Below, piece by piece: positions 26,788 to 36,527 of a DNA stretch of 64,000 bases. Source of the stretch: Silicimonas sp. (lineage in GTDB: Bacteria > Pseudomonadota > Alphaproteobacteria > Rhodobacterales > Rhodobacteraceae); NCBI GenBank assembly GCA_022826385.1, contig JAJDUZ010000072.1, positions 1-64,000 of the forward strand. The letters are read 5' to 3'. The notes under the pieces were generated by a model. That model saw only the letters and a program-made list of their open reading frames with translations, did no database searches and was not told the DNA's origin. The stretch's first letter is position 1. Each line of letters opens with the position of its first letter. Both the position numbers and the translations under genes were made by a program.

Positions 26788-27465
26788 ATGAGTACTGGCA
26801 ACGATCAGCCGCGTGACACGAACGTTCTCGACATTGCCCGCAAGCTGCGCGGGCACAACAAGATCGAGAAGATCGAGACATATTGGAACAAGGTGCGGGG
26901 CAAGCGACTTGTCCCCTCGCGCAGCGAGATCGATCCGCGCGGTCTTGAAGGCGTTTTGGGGAACGCCTTCATCCTTGAGCGTATTACCGGCGGTTTGGCC
27001 CGGTTCCGGATCGCAGGGTCTCACTTGGCCGATGTCACTGGGCTTGAATTGCGCCAGATGCCGATTTCCGCGTTGTTCCTGCCCGGGGTGCGCGAGCTTC
27101 TTTCGTCGGCGTTGGAAGCCGTCTTCGACGAACCCGCGATTGTGCGGATGTCGATCACGTCGCCCGGCGGGTTTGGACGGGAACCTCTGCGGGGCGAACT
27201 GATCCTGCTGCCGTTGCGCAGCGATCTTGGGGACGTTGACCGGGTGCTTGGCGGGATCGTCTTCGAAGGCAAGATCGGGCGCACACCGCGCCGCATCGAG
27301 ATCGAAGGCCAGAGCCGCAAGTCCCTGACGGGCTTTGCGGGACCATTGCGGGCTGACACGCCCATTGAAGTGAACACGCCTGCCCCGCAAGCGCCGCAGG
27401 TCAAGCCGACCGAACCGCCGTCCATCACGCGCGGCCACCTGCGACTGGTCGTGTCCAACGACTGA
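26788..27465 (+). CDS. PAS-domain protein (PAS_5 type)
   Basis: A 225-residue cytosolic protein of the alphaproteobacterial PAS_5 (PF07310) type. The PAS-like domain covers about residues 25-175 (IEKIETYWNKVRGKRLVPSR, GNAFILERITGGLARFRIAGSHL, LPLRSDLGDVDRVLGG). The C-terminus is Pro-rich and ends ITRGHLRLVVSND. No output domain is fused and the ligand is unknown. It faces the Crp/Fnr gene convergently, ending 8 bp away. Confidence 0.75.
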   Translation: MSTGNDQPRDTNVLDIARKLRGHNKIEKIETYWNKVRGKRLVPSRSEIDPRGLEGVLGNAFILERITGGLARFRIAGSHLADVTGLELRQMPISALFLPGVRELLSSALEAVFDEPAIVRMSITSPGGFGREPLRGELILLPLRSDLGDVDRVLGGIVFEGKIGRTPRRIEIEGQSRKSLTGFAGPLRADTPIEVNTPAPQAPQVKPTEPPSITRGHLRLVVSND

Positions 27466-27473
27466 ACCATCCT

Positions 27474-28271
27474 CTATTCGGCGGCCATGAAAAGCGATGG
27501 CCGCCGGCTGAACCCACGATCCCTGTGACATGCCACCTGTGCGAGTTTTTCGGGGTCGTGGATCACCAGTTGACGGCGGTCGAGCGTCACAAGCCCTTCG
27601 CGGCGAAGCCGCATCACCTGCCGGTTCACATGGACGACACTCAGACCCAACATGTCCGCCACGGTAGTTTGGGTGATCGGGAAGTCGACAGCGCCTGCAG
27701 TCATCGCCAAAGGGCGCTGGCGGTCATACACTTCAAGCAACAGGCTGCAGAGCCTTTCGTAAGCACTCATGCGTCCAAGCCGAAGGATCTGGTCGTTGGC
27801 CTGTGTCAGTTGTCGGGCCATGTAATGTCGCAGCCCGGCAGCGACGCCACTGTTCTGCATCGCCACTCGCTCCAGAGCGTCCAACGAGACTTCACCGACC
27901 TCGCAAGCTGTCAATGCATCCACATCGCAGATCGACGCGCCCGCGGCATCGACATGCAGCCCGATGATGTCGCCCGGCAAGACAAAGTCGAGGATTTGCC
28001 GCCGTTCGTTGTCCAAGCGGCGGCTTCGCGTGGCCCAGCCCTTGCACAGGATGCGAACCCTCCCGATGACTTCCCCTTCCGCGATCAGCGCCCGTCTGCG
28101 CCCGACGAAACGATGCACCACATTGAGATGCCGCATCGCCTCCCGATCGCTTTCGCTCAAGTGATGCAGGCGCGCGCCCAACACCGAGATTGCTGTACCG
28201 TCGAACCTTGTGTTCCGTCTCAGATGTTCCGTCACGAAGCGCCTCCACTGCTTACAGAGACAGAACGCCAT
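27474..28271 (-). CDS. Crp/Fnr-family transcription regulator
   Basis: A 265-residue regulator with an N-terminal cyclic-nucleotide-binding-like beta roll (RFVGRRRALIAEGEVIGRVRILCKGWATRSR ... LDFVLPGDIIGLH) and a C-terminal winged helix (ITQTTVADMLGLSVVHVNRQVMRLRREGLV). It lacks the N-terminal Cys cluster of oxygen-sensing Fnr, so it is not an Fe-S sensor of that kind. The start is uncertain: ATG 28271 is used, but no good ribosome site precedes it, and an in-frame TTG at 28313 would overlap the YcjF-like gene. The effector is unknown. Confidence 0.8.
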   Translation of the reverse strand: MAFCLCKQWRRFVTEHLRRNTRFDGTAISVLGARLHHLSESDREAMRHLNVVHRFVGRRRALIAEGEVIGRVRILCKGWATRSRRLDNERRQILDFVLPGDIIGLHVDAAGASICDVDALTACEVGEVSLDALERVAMQNSGVAAGLRHYMARQLTQANDQILRLGRMSAYERLCSLLLEVYDRQRPLAMTAGAVDFPITQTTVADMLGLSVVHVNRQVMRLRREGLVTLDRRQLVIHDPEKLAQVACHRDRGFSRRPSLFMAAE

Positions 28272-28290
28272 TGGAGTGGTGAAGGTTTCG

Positions 28291-29292
28291 TTAACTACGA
28301 TTTTCTTTTTCAAAAAGACCCGTCAGAGCCCGGCTGACCAGCTTTGAGACACGGGGGTGTTTGGCGTCAGAAAACGGTAACGGGCGACAAACCTCCATTG
28401 CGGCGACACCGACGCGCGCGGTCAACGCTCCATTGATCAGACCTTCGCCAAAGCGGCGCGAGATCTTGCCCAGCAGATGCCCACCGCCGACCGAGCCCAG
28501 AAGATCGTCACCAACAGCCACGGCACCGGTAGCCACGACATGGGCAAAGACCGCCCGGGTCAGCCGCCAACTGCCCAATGTACCTGATCGCCCGCCATAG
28601 ATCCGGGCGATTGCTCGAATCATGCGGAGGTTCGCCGTCAGCGCGGCAATCACGTCAGCAAAGGCCAACGGCACAAGCGCGGTCACGGTGGCGACTTGGC
28701 GCGAGGCGGCCTCGATCTCGCGCATGGCCATCTCGTCGAGCGGTGCCAGCATCTGATCTTCCAGAGCCATAAACACCGTGTCAGCGTCGAAACTCTCGGC
28801 GACTGTGTCTTCCAGCCGCGCGGACCCCCAACTGACATAGCTGCGCCCTTTGTAGAACCGGATCAGACGCTTGGCGAAGGTGCGGGAGCCTTCGAGGTCT
28901 GACGTCTCACGAAGTGCGGCGGCTTCGGATTGCAGCTTGTCCATGCGTCCAAGCCGGCTCAGCGCAGCAAGCTCGCCCACGATGATCAACAGGCAGACGA
29001 TCAGAAAAAGCCCGAAGACAAGAAACGCGGCGGCAGCCAGAACCGGACTGCGCGCCAGAAGCCCCGTCAAAAAGTCGTATGCCGCGACGCCCGACACAAA
29101 CAGGATTACTGCCAGCAGCAACTGCCAGAACCAGCGGGCCAGACGCGAGCGGGGACGGGCCGCCATCGTGGCCAGAGTTTGCATCGCCTGTCCGCTTGGC
29201 GCGGGACCCGTATCGGTCACCGCCGGGACATCCGCAGGCGATGGGCTGGTCTCGGTGTCGTCTATGTCGATCAGAACGGGGCGGTCCGACAT
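28291..29292 (-). CDS. YcjF-like membrane protein (TIGR01620/DUF697)
   Basis: A 333-residue inner-membrane protein. Two transmembrane helices lie at about residues 55-78 and 88-110 (FWQLLLAVILFVSGVAAY, AFLVFGLFLIVCLLIIV). A DUF697 domain follows, with TALVPLAFADVIAALTANLRMIRAIARIYGGR. ATG 29292 has AGGGAA 7 nt upstream; a GTG two codons earlier is possible. It starts 10 bp after ycjX. YcjX-YcjF pairs are widespread and stress-linked in E. coli, but the mechanism is unknown. Confidence 0.85.
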   Translation of the reverse strand: MSDRPVLIDIDDTETSPSPADVPAVTDTGPAPSGQAMQTLATMAARPRSRLARWFWQLLLAVILFVSGVAAYDFLTGLLARSPVLAAAAFLVFGLFLIVCLLIIVGELAALSRLGRMDKLQSEAAALRETSDLEGSRTFAKRLIRFYKGRSYVSWGSARLEDTVAESFDADTVFMALEDQMLAPLDEMAMREIEAASRQVATVTALVPLAFADVIAALTANLRMIRAIARIYGGRSGTLGSWRLTRAVFAHVVATGAVAVGDDLLGSVGGGHLLGKISRRFGEGLINGALTARVGVAAMEVCRPLPFSDAKHPRVSKLVSRALTGLFEKENRS

Positions 29293-29302
29293 CTGCACTT
29301 CC

Positions 29303-30718
29303 CTATCTCAAACGATCGCCAATCAGGAACTCGGCCGCGCGATCCAGTCGGATATGCGGCGGGCCGTCCCCGGGCTTCAGGCTGACTTCGCGCGGGGCAA
29401 AGCCCTCGATGGCGTATTCGGCATCCAGCCAGCGCTCGGCCCCGGACCGGGCCGGGTTCAGAAGCTTTGACGGGTCCTCGGGCAAGCGGCCGGGATACAT
29501 CGCAACCATCTTGCCGGTCGACAGAAGACGTCCGCGCACAACATCCAGCGTGCGCCCGCCCTGCTCGACCCGGTCTTCCGTTGTGGTGCGCAAAGCGGCC
29601 AAGGCCATCGCCTCGGTCTCGGCGCCCGCGAAATCGGCGCGGGTTCGGGCGTCACGCAACACGGCCGCGGCAATGGCGGTCAGTTCATCATGCTGGGCAT
29701 GGTGCAGATGATCGGCCTTGGTGGCGGCAAAGAGGATCTTTTCGACACGCTTGCCAAGGAAGATCTGGCGCAGGAAGTCGTTCCGCCCGGGCCGGAAGGT
29801 TGACAGGATATCGGCCAGGGCCTGCCGCATGTCCTCAACCGCGGCCGGGCCGGAATGAATGGCGCCCAACATGTCCACCAGCACGACCTGCCGGTCGATC
29901 CGGGCGAAATGCTCGCGGAAGAAGGGACGGACGACCTCACGCTTATAGGCTTCGAAGCGCCGCTCGAACTCGCGGGCCAGCGAGTTTCGGGGTGCGTTGC
30001 CGGGCGGCAGAGGCGCAAAGGTCAGCGCAGGGGACCCCTTGAGATCCCCTGGCATCAGGAACCGGCCGGGCGTGCAGTTCGAAAGCCCGGCCGCGCGCAA
30101 CGCTGTCAGCGCTTCGGTATAGCGCTCGGCCAGACCGGAGGCCGTAGGCTCGTCGAGGTTATCCGAGGGGTCGGTTGTCGCGAGGCGCTCCATGAACCCC
30201 GCCATTTCCGCGCGCGGTCCGAAACGCGCCAGCACCGCATCGGACCAGTCGCGGAACGACTGGTCGAGCAGTGCGAGGTCCAGAAGCCATTCGCCCGGGT
30301 AGTCCACGATATCCAGATGAACAGTATTGGCCCCTTGGAACCCCGCCAGAAGTCCATTCGGCCTTACACGAAAAGACAGCCGCAACTCGCTGATACCGCT
30401 TGTGCTTTCAGGCCAGACGGGATCGCTTCCGGTCATCGCGGCCAGATGATCTTCGAAGCGGAAGCGCGGCACCGTGTTGTCGGGTTGGGGCTGCAGCCAC
30501 ACCGTCTCGATCCGACCGTCCGCAGCGGCACGCAAGGCCGGCATCCGCCCCCGATCCAGAAGATTGGCCACAAGCGACGTGATGAACACCGTTTTGCCAG
30601 CCCGGCTCAGTCCCGTGACACCGAGCCGAACCACGGGTTCGAAGAAGGTTTCACTCACTGTCCGGACGGTCGTCTCGACACTGCGTGTCAGCCCGTCTGC
30701 GATATCACCGATAATCAC
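29303..30718 (-). CDS. YcjX-like P-loop NTPase (DUF463)
   Basis: A 471-residue YcjX-family NTPase. The Walker A motif is [17 protein letters not shown] and the switch-like segment [18 protein letters not shown]; further family blocks include [13 protein letters not shown] and [18 protein letters not shown] chose GTG 30718 because GAGG lies 8 nt upstream and it gives a family-like N-terminus; codons up to 30793 are open but run into the shared promoter with hisB. Paired with the YcjF-like gene 10 bp downstream. Confidence 0.85.
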   Translation of the reverse strand: MIIGDIADGLTRSVETTVRTVSETFFEPVVRLGVTGLSRAGKTVFITSLVANLLDRGRMPALRAAADGRIETVWLQPQPDNTVPRFRFEDHLAAMTGSDPVWPESTSGISELRLSFRVRPNGLLAGFQGANTVHLDIVDYPGEWLLDLALLDQSFRDWSDAVLARFGPRAEMAGFMERLATTDPSDNLDEPTASGLAERYTEALTALRAAGLSNCTPGRFLMPGDLKGSPALTFAPLPPGNAPRNSLAREFERRFEAYKREVVRPFFREHFARIDRQVVLVDMLGAIHSGPAAVEDMRQALADILSTFRPGRNDFLRQIFLGKRVEKILFAATKADHLHHAQHDELTAIAAAVLRDARTRADFAGAETEAMALAALRTTTEDRVEQGGRTLDVVRGRLLSTGKMVAMYPGRLPEDPSKLLNPARSGAERWLDAEYAIEGFAPREVSLKPGDGPPHIRLDRAAEFLIGDRLR

Positions 30719-30778
30719 GTCTCTCGCCTCTTGCCCTGCCCCTACATAGGCACGCACCGCGCGCTCCACCAGCGGTGG

Positions 30779-30825
30779 CGGAAAATGACACATTTTCCGA
30801 TCCGATTTCCGTCACGGAAATCGGA
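30779..30825. promoter_or_regulatory. Two adjacent palindromes between ycjX and hisB
   Basis: CGGAAAATG (30779-30787) / CATTTTCCG (30791-30799) and TCCGATTTCCG (30801-30811) / CGGAAATCGGA (30815-30825) are both perfect inverted repeats with 3-nt centres whose midpoints are 24 bp apart. Both share a CGGAAA/TTTCCG core. They lie in the divergent promoter space and could be paired operator sites. A related TTCCGTCGCGGAA occurs at 34494-34506. Confidence 0.5.
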
Positions 30826-30879
30826 CCCTTTTCGCGCCTTGGCCCCTCACCTATAAGCGCTGCGACGAAGGAGACGGCC

Positions 30880-31467
30880 ATGCGCAAGGCAACCATCACC
30901 CGCAAGACAGCGGAAACAGACATTACGGTCGATATCAATCTGGACGGCACCGGGGTCTATGACAACCAGACCGGCGTCGGGTTCTTCGATCATATGCTGG
31001 ACCAGCTGTCGCGGCATGCGCTGATCGACATGACCGTCCGCGCCAAGGGCGATCTGCATATCGACGATCACCACACGGTCGAAGACACCGGCATCGCGCT
31101 GGGTCAGGCACTGAGTGCGGCCTTGGGCGACAAGCGTGGCATTCGCCGCTATGGCGCGTGCCTGCTGCCTATGGATGACGCGCTTGTGCGCGCGGCGCTT
31201 GATCTGTCGGCGCGGCCCTTTCTGATTTGGAATGTCGAGATGCCCACGGCCAAGATCGGCACCTTCGATACCGAGTTGGTGCGCGAGTTCTTCCAGGCGT
31301 TTTCGACCCATGGCGGGATCACCCTGCACGTGGACGCGCTGCATGGCATCAACAGCCATCACATCGCCGAGGCGGCCTTCAAGGCTGTCGCCCGTGCCCT
31401 GCGCGAGGCGGTGGAAAGCGATCCGCGGAAGGCGGATGCCATTCCGTCGACCAAGGGCGCGCTGTGA
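30880..31467 (+). CDS. hisB: Imidazoleglycerol-phosphate dehydratase
   Basis: A 195-residue monofunctional HisB (no phosphatase domain), catalysing the Mn2+-dependent dehydration in histidine synthesis. Signature blocks [32 protein letters not shown] and [18 protein letters not shown] supply the two metal sites. ATG 30880 has AAGGA 8 nt upstream. hisH follows after 61 bp, so this is the start of a his cluster. Confidence 0.96.
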   Translation: MRKATITRKTAETDITVDINLDGTGVYDNQTGVGFFDHMLDQLSRHALIDMTVRAKGDLHIDDHHTVEDTGIALGQALSAALGDKRGIRRYGACLLPMDDALVRAALDLSARPFLIWNVEMPTAKIGTFDTELVREFFQAFSTHGGITLHVDALHGINSHHIAEAAFKAVARALREAVESDPRKADAIPSTKGAL

Positions 31468-31528
31468 CCCTGAACGCGCGGGGGCGCCCCCTCGCGCCAT
31501 TCGACTTGTTTGATCCGAAAAGACACCC

Positions 31529-32167
31529 ATGACCACGGTTCTGATTGATTACGGCGCAGGCAACCTGCATTCGGCCGAGAAAGCCTTTCAACGCATGGCG
31601 CGCGAAACGGATGCGGGCGAGGTCATCGTGACCGACCGGGCCGAGGACGTGGCGCGGGCTGACCGGATCGTTCTGCCGGGGGACGGCGCCTTTCCAGCCT
31701 GCATGACGGCGCTCAAGGCGGACGGCGCCTTGTTCGAAGCCTTGATTGAGGCGGTCGAGCAGCGCGCCCGCCCGTTTCTTGGCATTTGCGTCGGCATGCA
31801 ACTGATGGCGCGGGTTGGCCATGAATACGAAGCGGTAGACGGACTTGGTTGGATCGATGGTGAGGTGACGCGGATCACGCCTTCGGACCCCGGCCTGAAA
31901 GTGCCTCACATGGGATGGAACGATCTGGTTGTCGAGGCGGCGCACCCGGTTCTGGCTGGGATCGAAACCGGCGAGCACGCGTATTTCGTGCATTCCTATC
32001 AGATGGAGATGTCTGCGCCTGCAGAACGTCTGGCCTTCTGCGATTATGGGGGACCGGTTACGGCCATCGTGGGGCGAGACACGATTGTGGGCACGCAGTT
32101 TCACCCCGAGAAGAGCCAGCATGCCGGATTGCGATTGATTGCGAACTGGTTGAACTGGGCCCCCTGA
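31529..32167 (+). CDS. hisH: Imidazole glycerol phosphate synthase glutaminase subunit
   Basis: A 212-residue class I glutamine amidotransferase that feeds ammonia to HisF. It contains DYGAGNLHSAEKA at the N-terminus, the nucleophile Cys in LGICVGMQLMA, and the His-Glu pair in GTQFHPEKSQHAG. It follows hisB. No hisA or hisF follows here; instead the next gene is convergent. Confidence 0.96.
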   Translation: MTTVLIDYGAGNLHSAEKAFQRMARETDAGEVIVTDRAEDVARADRIVLPGDGAFPACMTALKADGALFEALIEAVEQRARPFLGICVGMQLMARVGHEYEAVDGLGWIDGEVTRITPSDPGLKVPHMGWNDLVVEAAHPVLAGIETGEHAYFVHSYQMEMSAPAERLAFCDYGGPVTAIVGRDTIVGTQFHPEKSQHAGLRLIANWLNWAP

Positions 32168-32222
32168 CGGGACCACCCTTATTTGGCCATTTGCTGTTGC
32201 GCGCCCGCCCAAGGCGCGGACT

Positions 32223-32393
32223 TCAGTCGTCCGTGTCGCCGTAGAACAGCCCGGTCGCAATGAGCGCACTGAAAAGGGTCAGTGTTCCGGCTGCTGAATA
32301 GGCGAAGAAGGCGAGCACCAACGACGCGGACGCGATGTACACGCTGGTCGCAGTTGCAATGGCGACAATGATGCTGACGATCAGAAAGGCCAT
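32223..32393 (-). CDS. Small two-helix membrane protein
   Basis: A 56-residue protein, almost wholly hydrophobic: helices at about 2-22 and 27-50, then an acidic tail GDTDD. Ribosome site before ATG 32393 is weak (GTGAAA). No family is recognised. It lies between hisH and the acyl-CoA synthetase, convergent with hisH. Coding status rests on clean helical composition and a plausible frame. Confidence 0.5.
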   Translation of the reverse strand: MAFLIVSIIVAIATATSVYIASASLVLAFFAYSAAGTLTLFSALIATGLFYGDTDD

Positions 32394-32502
32394 GGTTTCA
32401 CGCTTTTCACTTTTGCCTAGTGTTAAGCGTGAAACCTTAATGAGGCGGTAATATGACGAGATCCTCATACATGCAGCAAAAAGCCGCCTATTGCCTAAAA
32501 AT

Positions 32503-34392
32503 CTAGCTGTTTGAGGACCACTCCCACGGCCGGGTGAAATCACCCAAAGCTTGCGCGACGGCCGCTTCGTCGCTGCCCTCACGCCTGCTCAGATGAGCCA
32601 CAAGGCCCAGCTTCTTGTCCTCGACCACATGGGCAACGCGGGCCGCCTGCCCGGCCTCTTCCAGAGCGGCATTGTAGACCCGGGTGATGGCACTGCGGCG
32701 CAGATCCGGTTTGAAGACCTTGCCGACGGCGGTTTTCGGGATTTCCGGAATGATTTCAAGATGTTTCGGAACTGCAGCCCGCTCGTGAATATGCTCGGCG
32801 GCATATTCCATTAGCTCGGCTTCGGTCGCTGACGCGCCTGCCACAAGCTCAACATAGACGCAGGGCAATTCACCCGCATGGGCATCGGGCTGGCCGATGG
32901 CCCCGGCCATCGCGACCGCCGGGTGACCTGCTAGCGCCTCTTCAATTTCGGCGGGGTCGATATTGTGACCGCCCCGAATGATCAGGTCCTTCGCGCGTCC
33001 GGTGATCCAAAGATACCCGTCTTCGTCCACCCGCCCCAAGTCACCAGTTCTGAGGAAGCGATTATGGTGGAACAAATCAGCATTCTTCTCATCCTGGGTA
33101 TAAGTGTTTCCGGAATAGACACCGGGATTCGAAATGCAGATCTCGCCAATCTCGTTGACGCCGCACTCTTGCGGGCCGTCCGGTGTCGCGGTCAGGATCT
33201 TGACCTCGGTATAGGGGAACGCAATTCCGACCGAGCCGATCTTCTTCACGCCACCAATCGGATTGCACGAGACAAGGCAGGTGGCTTCGCTCAGACCATA
33301 GCCTTCGATCACTTCCACGCCAGCTGCTTTCTCGAAGCGTTTGTAAAGCTCGACCGGCAGCGGTGCTGACCCCGAGAACACCTGTTTGATCGACGAGATA
33401 TCGGCATCCACAGGGCGTTGCATCAGTGCCGAGAAGGCCGTGGGTACGCCAATCAGGAACGTGGCCTGCCAGCGCTCGACCAGTTTCCAGAGGTTGTCGA
33501 ACACGCCATCGCCGCGATAGCCCGCGGGTGTCGGGAAGACGACATGCGCGCCCGAGGCGATCATCGACATCAGGACCGGATGGCAGGCAAAGACGTGGAA
33601 GAGCGGCAGCGGGCACATGACCGTGCTTTCGGCATCGAACAGCAACGTGTCGCCCAGCCAGCCGTTATAGACCATGCCGGACTGCTTGTGCTGCACGACT
33701 TTTGGCACGCCCGTCGTGCCGCCGGTGTGGAAATAGGCGCCGACACGGTCCGCGTTGCTTTCCTCGAAAGTCAATTCGGTCGGTTGCTTCGCAAGTTCAG
33801 CCATGAAGCTTTTGACCGTGGCCTTGTGCGAAACCGGGTTCTTCGGGCGCACCAGTGGCACGATCCACGACTTCGGCGGCGTCAGATAGCGCAGCAGGTC
33901 GACCTCCAACACGGTTTTGACATTGGGCGCCAGCGCCACGGCTTCGGCCGCTTTCTGCGGCACGTCGGTTTTCGGGAAGGCCTTGAGCGTGACCAGAACC
34001 TTGGCGTTGGTCTCGCGCAGGATGCCTGCGATGTGCTCGACATCCAGCAGCGGGTTGATCGGGTTCACGATCCCGGCCGTCATACCGCCCAGCAGCGCCA
34101 GCACGGTTTCGTTGGCATTGGGCAGAAGATAGGCCACCACGTCATTCTCTCCTACGCCAAGGCTTCGGAAGAGGTTCGCCGCTTGCGCCGTCTTGGCGCG
34201 GAGATCAGTCCATGTCAGCGTTTCCGCCGGATCCTTCGGGCCGGAAAACAGCTGGAACGAAACAGCCGGTCTGGCGCCATGGGTGCCGGCTGTGCGCTGC
34301 ATTGCCTGATAAACGGTGACCGGCAGGTCCCGCGCGTCCCACGCCATTTCCTGCTCGATGGCGTCACGCTGCTCGACGGACGAAAAATTCAT
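32503..34392 (-). CDS. AMP-forming acyl-CoA synthetase
   Basis: A 629-residue ANL-superfamily enzyme that activates a carboxylic acid as acyl-AMP and then acyl-CoA. The P-loop is YFHTGGTTGVPKVVQ, the A5 region is VIEGYGLSEATCLVS, A7 is FLRTGDLGRVDEDGYLWITGR, and the catalytic A10 Lys is in PKTAVGKVFKP. No signal peptide. ATG 34392 has GGAGGA upstream, better than an in-frame codon at 34422. The acid substrate is unknown; fatty acid is the default guess. Confidence 0.88.
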   Translation of the reverse strand: MNFSSVEQRDAIEQEMAWDARDLPVTVYQAMQRTAGTHGARPAVSFQLFSGPKDPAETLTWTDLRAKTAQAANLFRSLGVGENDVVAYLLPNANETVLALLGGMTAGIVNPINPLLDVEHIAGILRETNAKVLVTLKAFPKTDVPQKAAEAVALAPNVKTVLEVDLLRYLTPPKSWIVPLVRPKNPVSHKATVKSFMAELAKQPTELTFEESNADRVGAYFHTGGTTGVPKVVQHKQSGMVYNGWLGDTLLFDAESTVMCPLPLFHVFACHPVLMSMIASGAHVVFPTPAGYRGDGVFDNLWKLVERWQATFLIGVPTAFSALMQRPVDADISSIKQVFSGSAPLPVELYKRFEKAAGVEVIEGYGLSEATCLVSCNPIGGVKKIGSVGIAFPYTEVKILTATPDGPQECGVNEIGEICISNPGVYSGNTYTQDEKNADLFHHNRFLRTGDLGRVDEDGYLWITGRAKDLIIRGGHNIDPAEIEEALAGHPAVAMAGAIGQPDAHAGELPCVYVELVAGASATEAELMEYAAEHIHERAAVPKHLEIIPEIPKTAVGKVFKPDLRRSAITRVYNAALEEAGQAARVAHVVEDKKLGLVAHLSRREGSDEAAVAQALGDFTRPWEWSSNS

Positions 34393-34493
34393 GCCCAGAT
34401 CCTCCTCCCTTGATCTTAGCACGAATGTATGCGCGATTGTGCTGGTTCCGGCAAGGGCGCGTGTTGCATCGGACGTAGCGTTACGGCGGCAAT

Positions 34494-34506
34494 TTCCGTC
34501 GCGGAA
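34494..34506. promoter_or_regulatory. TTCCG-TCG-CGGAA palindrome upstream of the acyl-CoA synthetase
   Basis: A perfect 5-bp inverted repeat around TCG, 102 bp before the synthetase start. It differs by one centre base from TTCCG-TCA-CGGAA at 30807-30819 in the ycjX/hisB promoter. A shared operator is possible. Confidence 0.35.
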
Positions 34507-34539
34507 CGTGCAGCTTGCCCTGAAACGGGTGGCACGGGC

Positions 34540-36324
34540 TTACTCGGCGGCCAGCCCTTCGGTGAATTGCAGCCGCGCCAGACGGGCGTAAAGGCCGTCT
34601 TCGGCCACAAGACTGTCATGCGTGCCGCTGGCGATGATCCGCCCCTCCTCGAAGACCAGGATGCGGTCGGCCTTCTTCACGGTTGCCAAGCGGTGCGCCA
34701 CGACCAGCGTGGTGCGGTCGGCGCTGAGGTGCTCGACAGCCTGCTGCACGGCCCGTTCGCTTTCGGCGTCAAGCGCACTTGTCGCCTCGTCCAGAAGCAG
34801 GATCGGCGCGTCGCGCAGGATGGCGCGGGCAATGGCGATCCGTTGTTTCTGCCCGCCGGACAGCATCACGCCGCGTTCTCCAACCTGGCTTTCATAGCCT
34901 TCGGGCAGCGCCGTCAGGAAGTCGTGTGCTGCGGCAGCGCGGGCTGCTGCCTCGACCTCGGCGTCGGTGGCGTCCAGCCGTCCGAAGCGGATGTTCTCGC
35001 GCGCGGTGGTCGCAAAGATCACCGGTTCCTGCGGCACCAGAGCGACATGTTGGCGGAAGTCGGCGCGGTCCAGCGATGTCAGGTCGTGCCCGTCGATGGT
35101 CACCCGGCCTGACTTAGGGTCATAGAAGCGCAGCAGAAGCTGGATGATCGTGGTCTTGCCCGCGCCCGAGGGCCCGACAAGCGCAACCGTCTCGCCCGGC
35201 TCGACCGTAAACGAGACATGATCCAGCGCGGCCTGCTGCGGCCGTGTCGGATAGTGGAAGACGACATCCTCGAAGGCGACCTGCCCCTTGACCGGCGTTG
35301 CTATGGGCGCGGCGTTGGCGGGGTCGTTCACGGTGTCGTTCGCTTCCAGCAACTCGACCAGACGTTCGGTCGCCCCGGCCGCACGTTGCAGCTCGCCCCA
35401 GATCTCGGACAGGGCGCCCACCGCGCCTGCGACCATCACGGCATAGATGACGAATTGCACCAACTCGCCCACGCTCATCACATCGGCGCGCACGTCCCGC
35501 GCCCCGATCCAGAGCACGCCGACAATCCCGATGAAGACCAGCGAGATAATCACGACAGTCATGATGGCCCGCAATTGAATCCGCTGCTTTGCCGAGAGGA
35601 ACGACCGCTCGGTCACGTCGCCGAAGGTGGCCTTGCTTTCGGCCTCGTGCGTATAGGCCTGCACCGCCTGCACAGACAGCAGGGCTTCGGACGCATTGCC
35701 GCTGGAATTGGCGATCCAGTCCTGGTTCTCGCGCGAGAGCACACGCAAGCGCCGCCCCATCACCACGATCGGTACGACGATCACCGGAACCAGCAGCAGC
35801 ACGAGACCGGCGAGCTTGGGCGATGTGACGAAGAGAAGCGCAAGGCCGCCGATCAGGATTAACAGGTTCCGCGCCGCGATGGACACAGACGACCCAATGA
35901 CGCCAAGGATGACAGTCGTGTCCGTGGTGATCCGGCTCAGCACCTCGCCGGTCATCAGCTTTTCATAGAAGGCCGGGCTCATGGTGATCATGCGGTCGAA
36001 CACCGCCTTGCGGATGTCCGCCACGACCCGTTCTCCAAGCCGCGTGACAAGATAGTATCGCAGCCCCGTCCCGACCGCGAGGAAGGCGGCAATCACGAGG
36101 GCGGCAAAGAAATACTGGTCGAGAAGCTCGACGGCTTCGGTTTCAAACCCGTCAACCACCCGGCGGACCGCAATGGGCAAAATCAGCGAAATGACCGCGG
36201 TCGAAACCAGTGCGACAATCGCGCCATAAAACAGCGCTTGATACCGCACGACAAAGGGCCAGAGCGCGCGCAAGGCTCTGACGTTCTTCGATTTTGCGCG
36301 ATCTTCAGTGCTGGTCTCAGCCAT
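34540..36324 (-). CDS. MsbA-like ABC exporter (fused membrane and ATPase domains)
   Basis: A 594-residue half-transporter. Six transmembrane helices span about residues 20-310; the ATPase follows with Walker A GPSGAGKTT, signature LSGGQKQR, Walker B ILLLDEATSALD and switch His in VVAHRLATV. Such homodimeric exporters move lipid A core, lipids or hydrophobic compounds; the substrate here is not determined. It starts next to tRNA-Gly and is followed by the synthetase gene on the same strand after 147 bp. Confidence 0.88.
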   Translation of the reverse strand: MAETSTEDRAKSKNVRALRALWPFVVRYQALFYGAIVALVSTAVISLILPIAVRRVVDGFETEAVELLDQYFFAALVIAAFLAVGTGLRYYLVTRLGERVVADIRKAVFDRMITMSPAFYEKLMTGEVLSRITTDTTVILGVIGSSVSIAARNLLILIGGLALLFVTSPKLAGLVLLLVPVIVVPIVVMGRRLRVLSRENQDWIANSSGNASEALLSVQAVQAYTHEAESKATFGDVTERSFLSAKQRIQLRAIMTVVIISLVFIGIVGVLWIGARDVRADVMSVGELVQFVIYAVMVAGAVGALSEIWGELQRAAGATERLVELLEANDTVNDPANAAPIATPVKGQVAFEDVVFHYPTRPQQAALDHVSFTVEPGETVALVGPSGAGKTTIIQLLLRFYDPKSGRVTIDGHDLTSLDRADFRQHVALVPQEPVIFATTARENIRFGRLDATDAEVEAAARAAAAHDFLTALPEGYESQVGERGVMLSGGQKQRIAIARAILRDAPILLLDEATSALDAESERAVQQAVEHLSADRTTLVVAHRLATVKKADRILVFEEGRIIASGTHDSLVAEDGLYARLARLQFTEGLAAE

Positions 36325-36398
36325 GTGTTCCCTCTAGCGCGATGAAGTAACCAAATGCGGGTGGGAACAACAAGGGAGGAGTTGGGGTTTGCGACATT

Positions 36399-36473
<75 letters not shown>

Positions 36474-36527
36474 TCAGCGTGTAGCGATGTAAGACATGGG
36501 GGCGGCACGGTCAAGCGCCCCCTGCCC

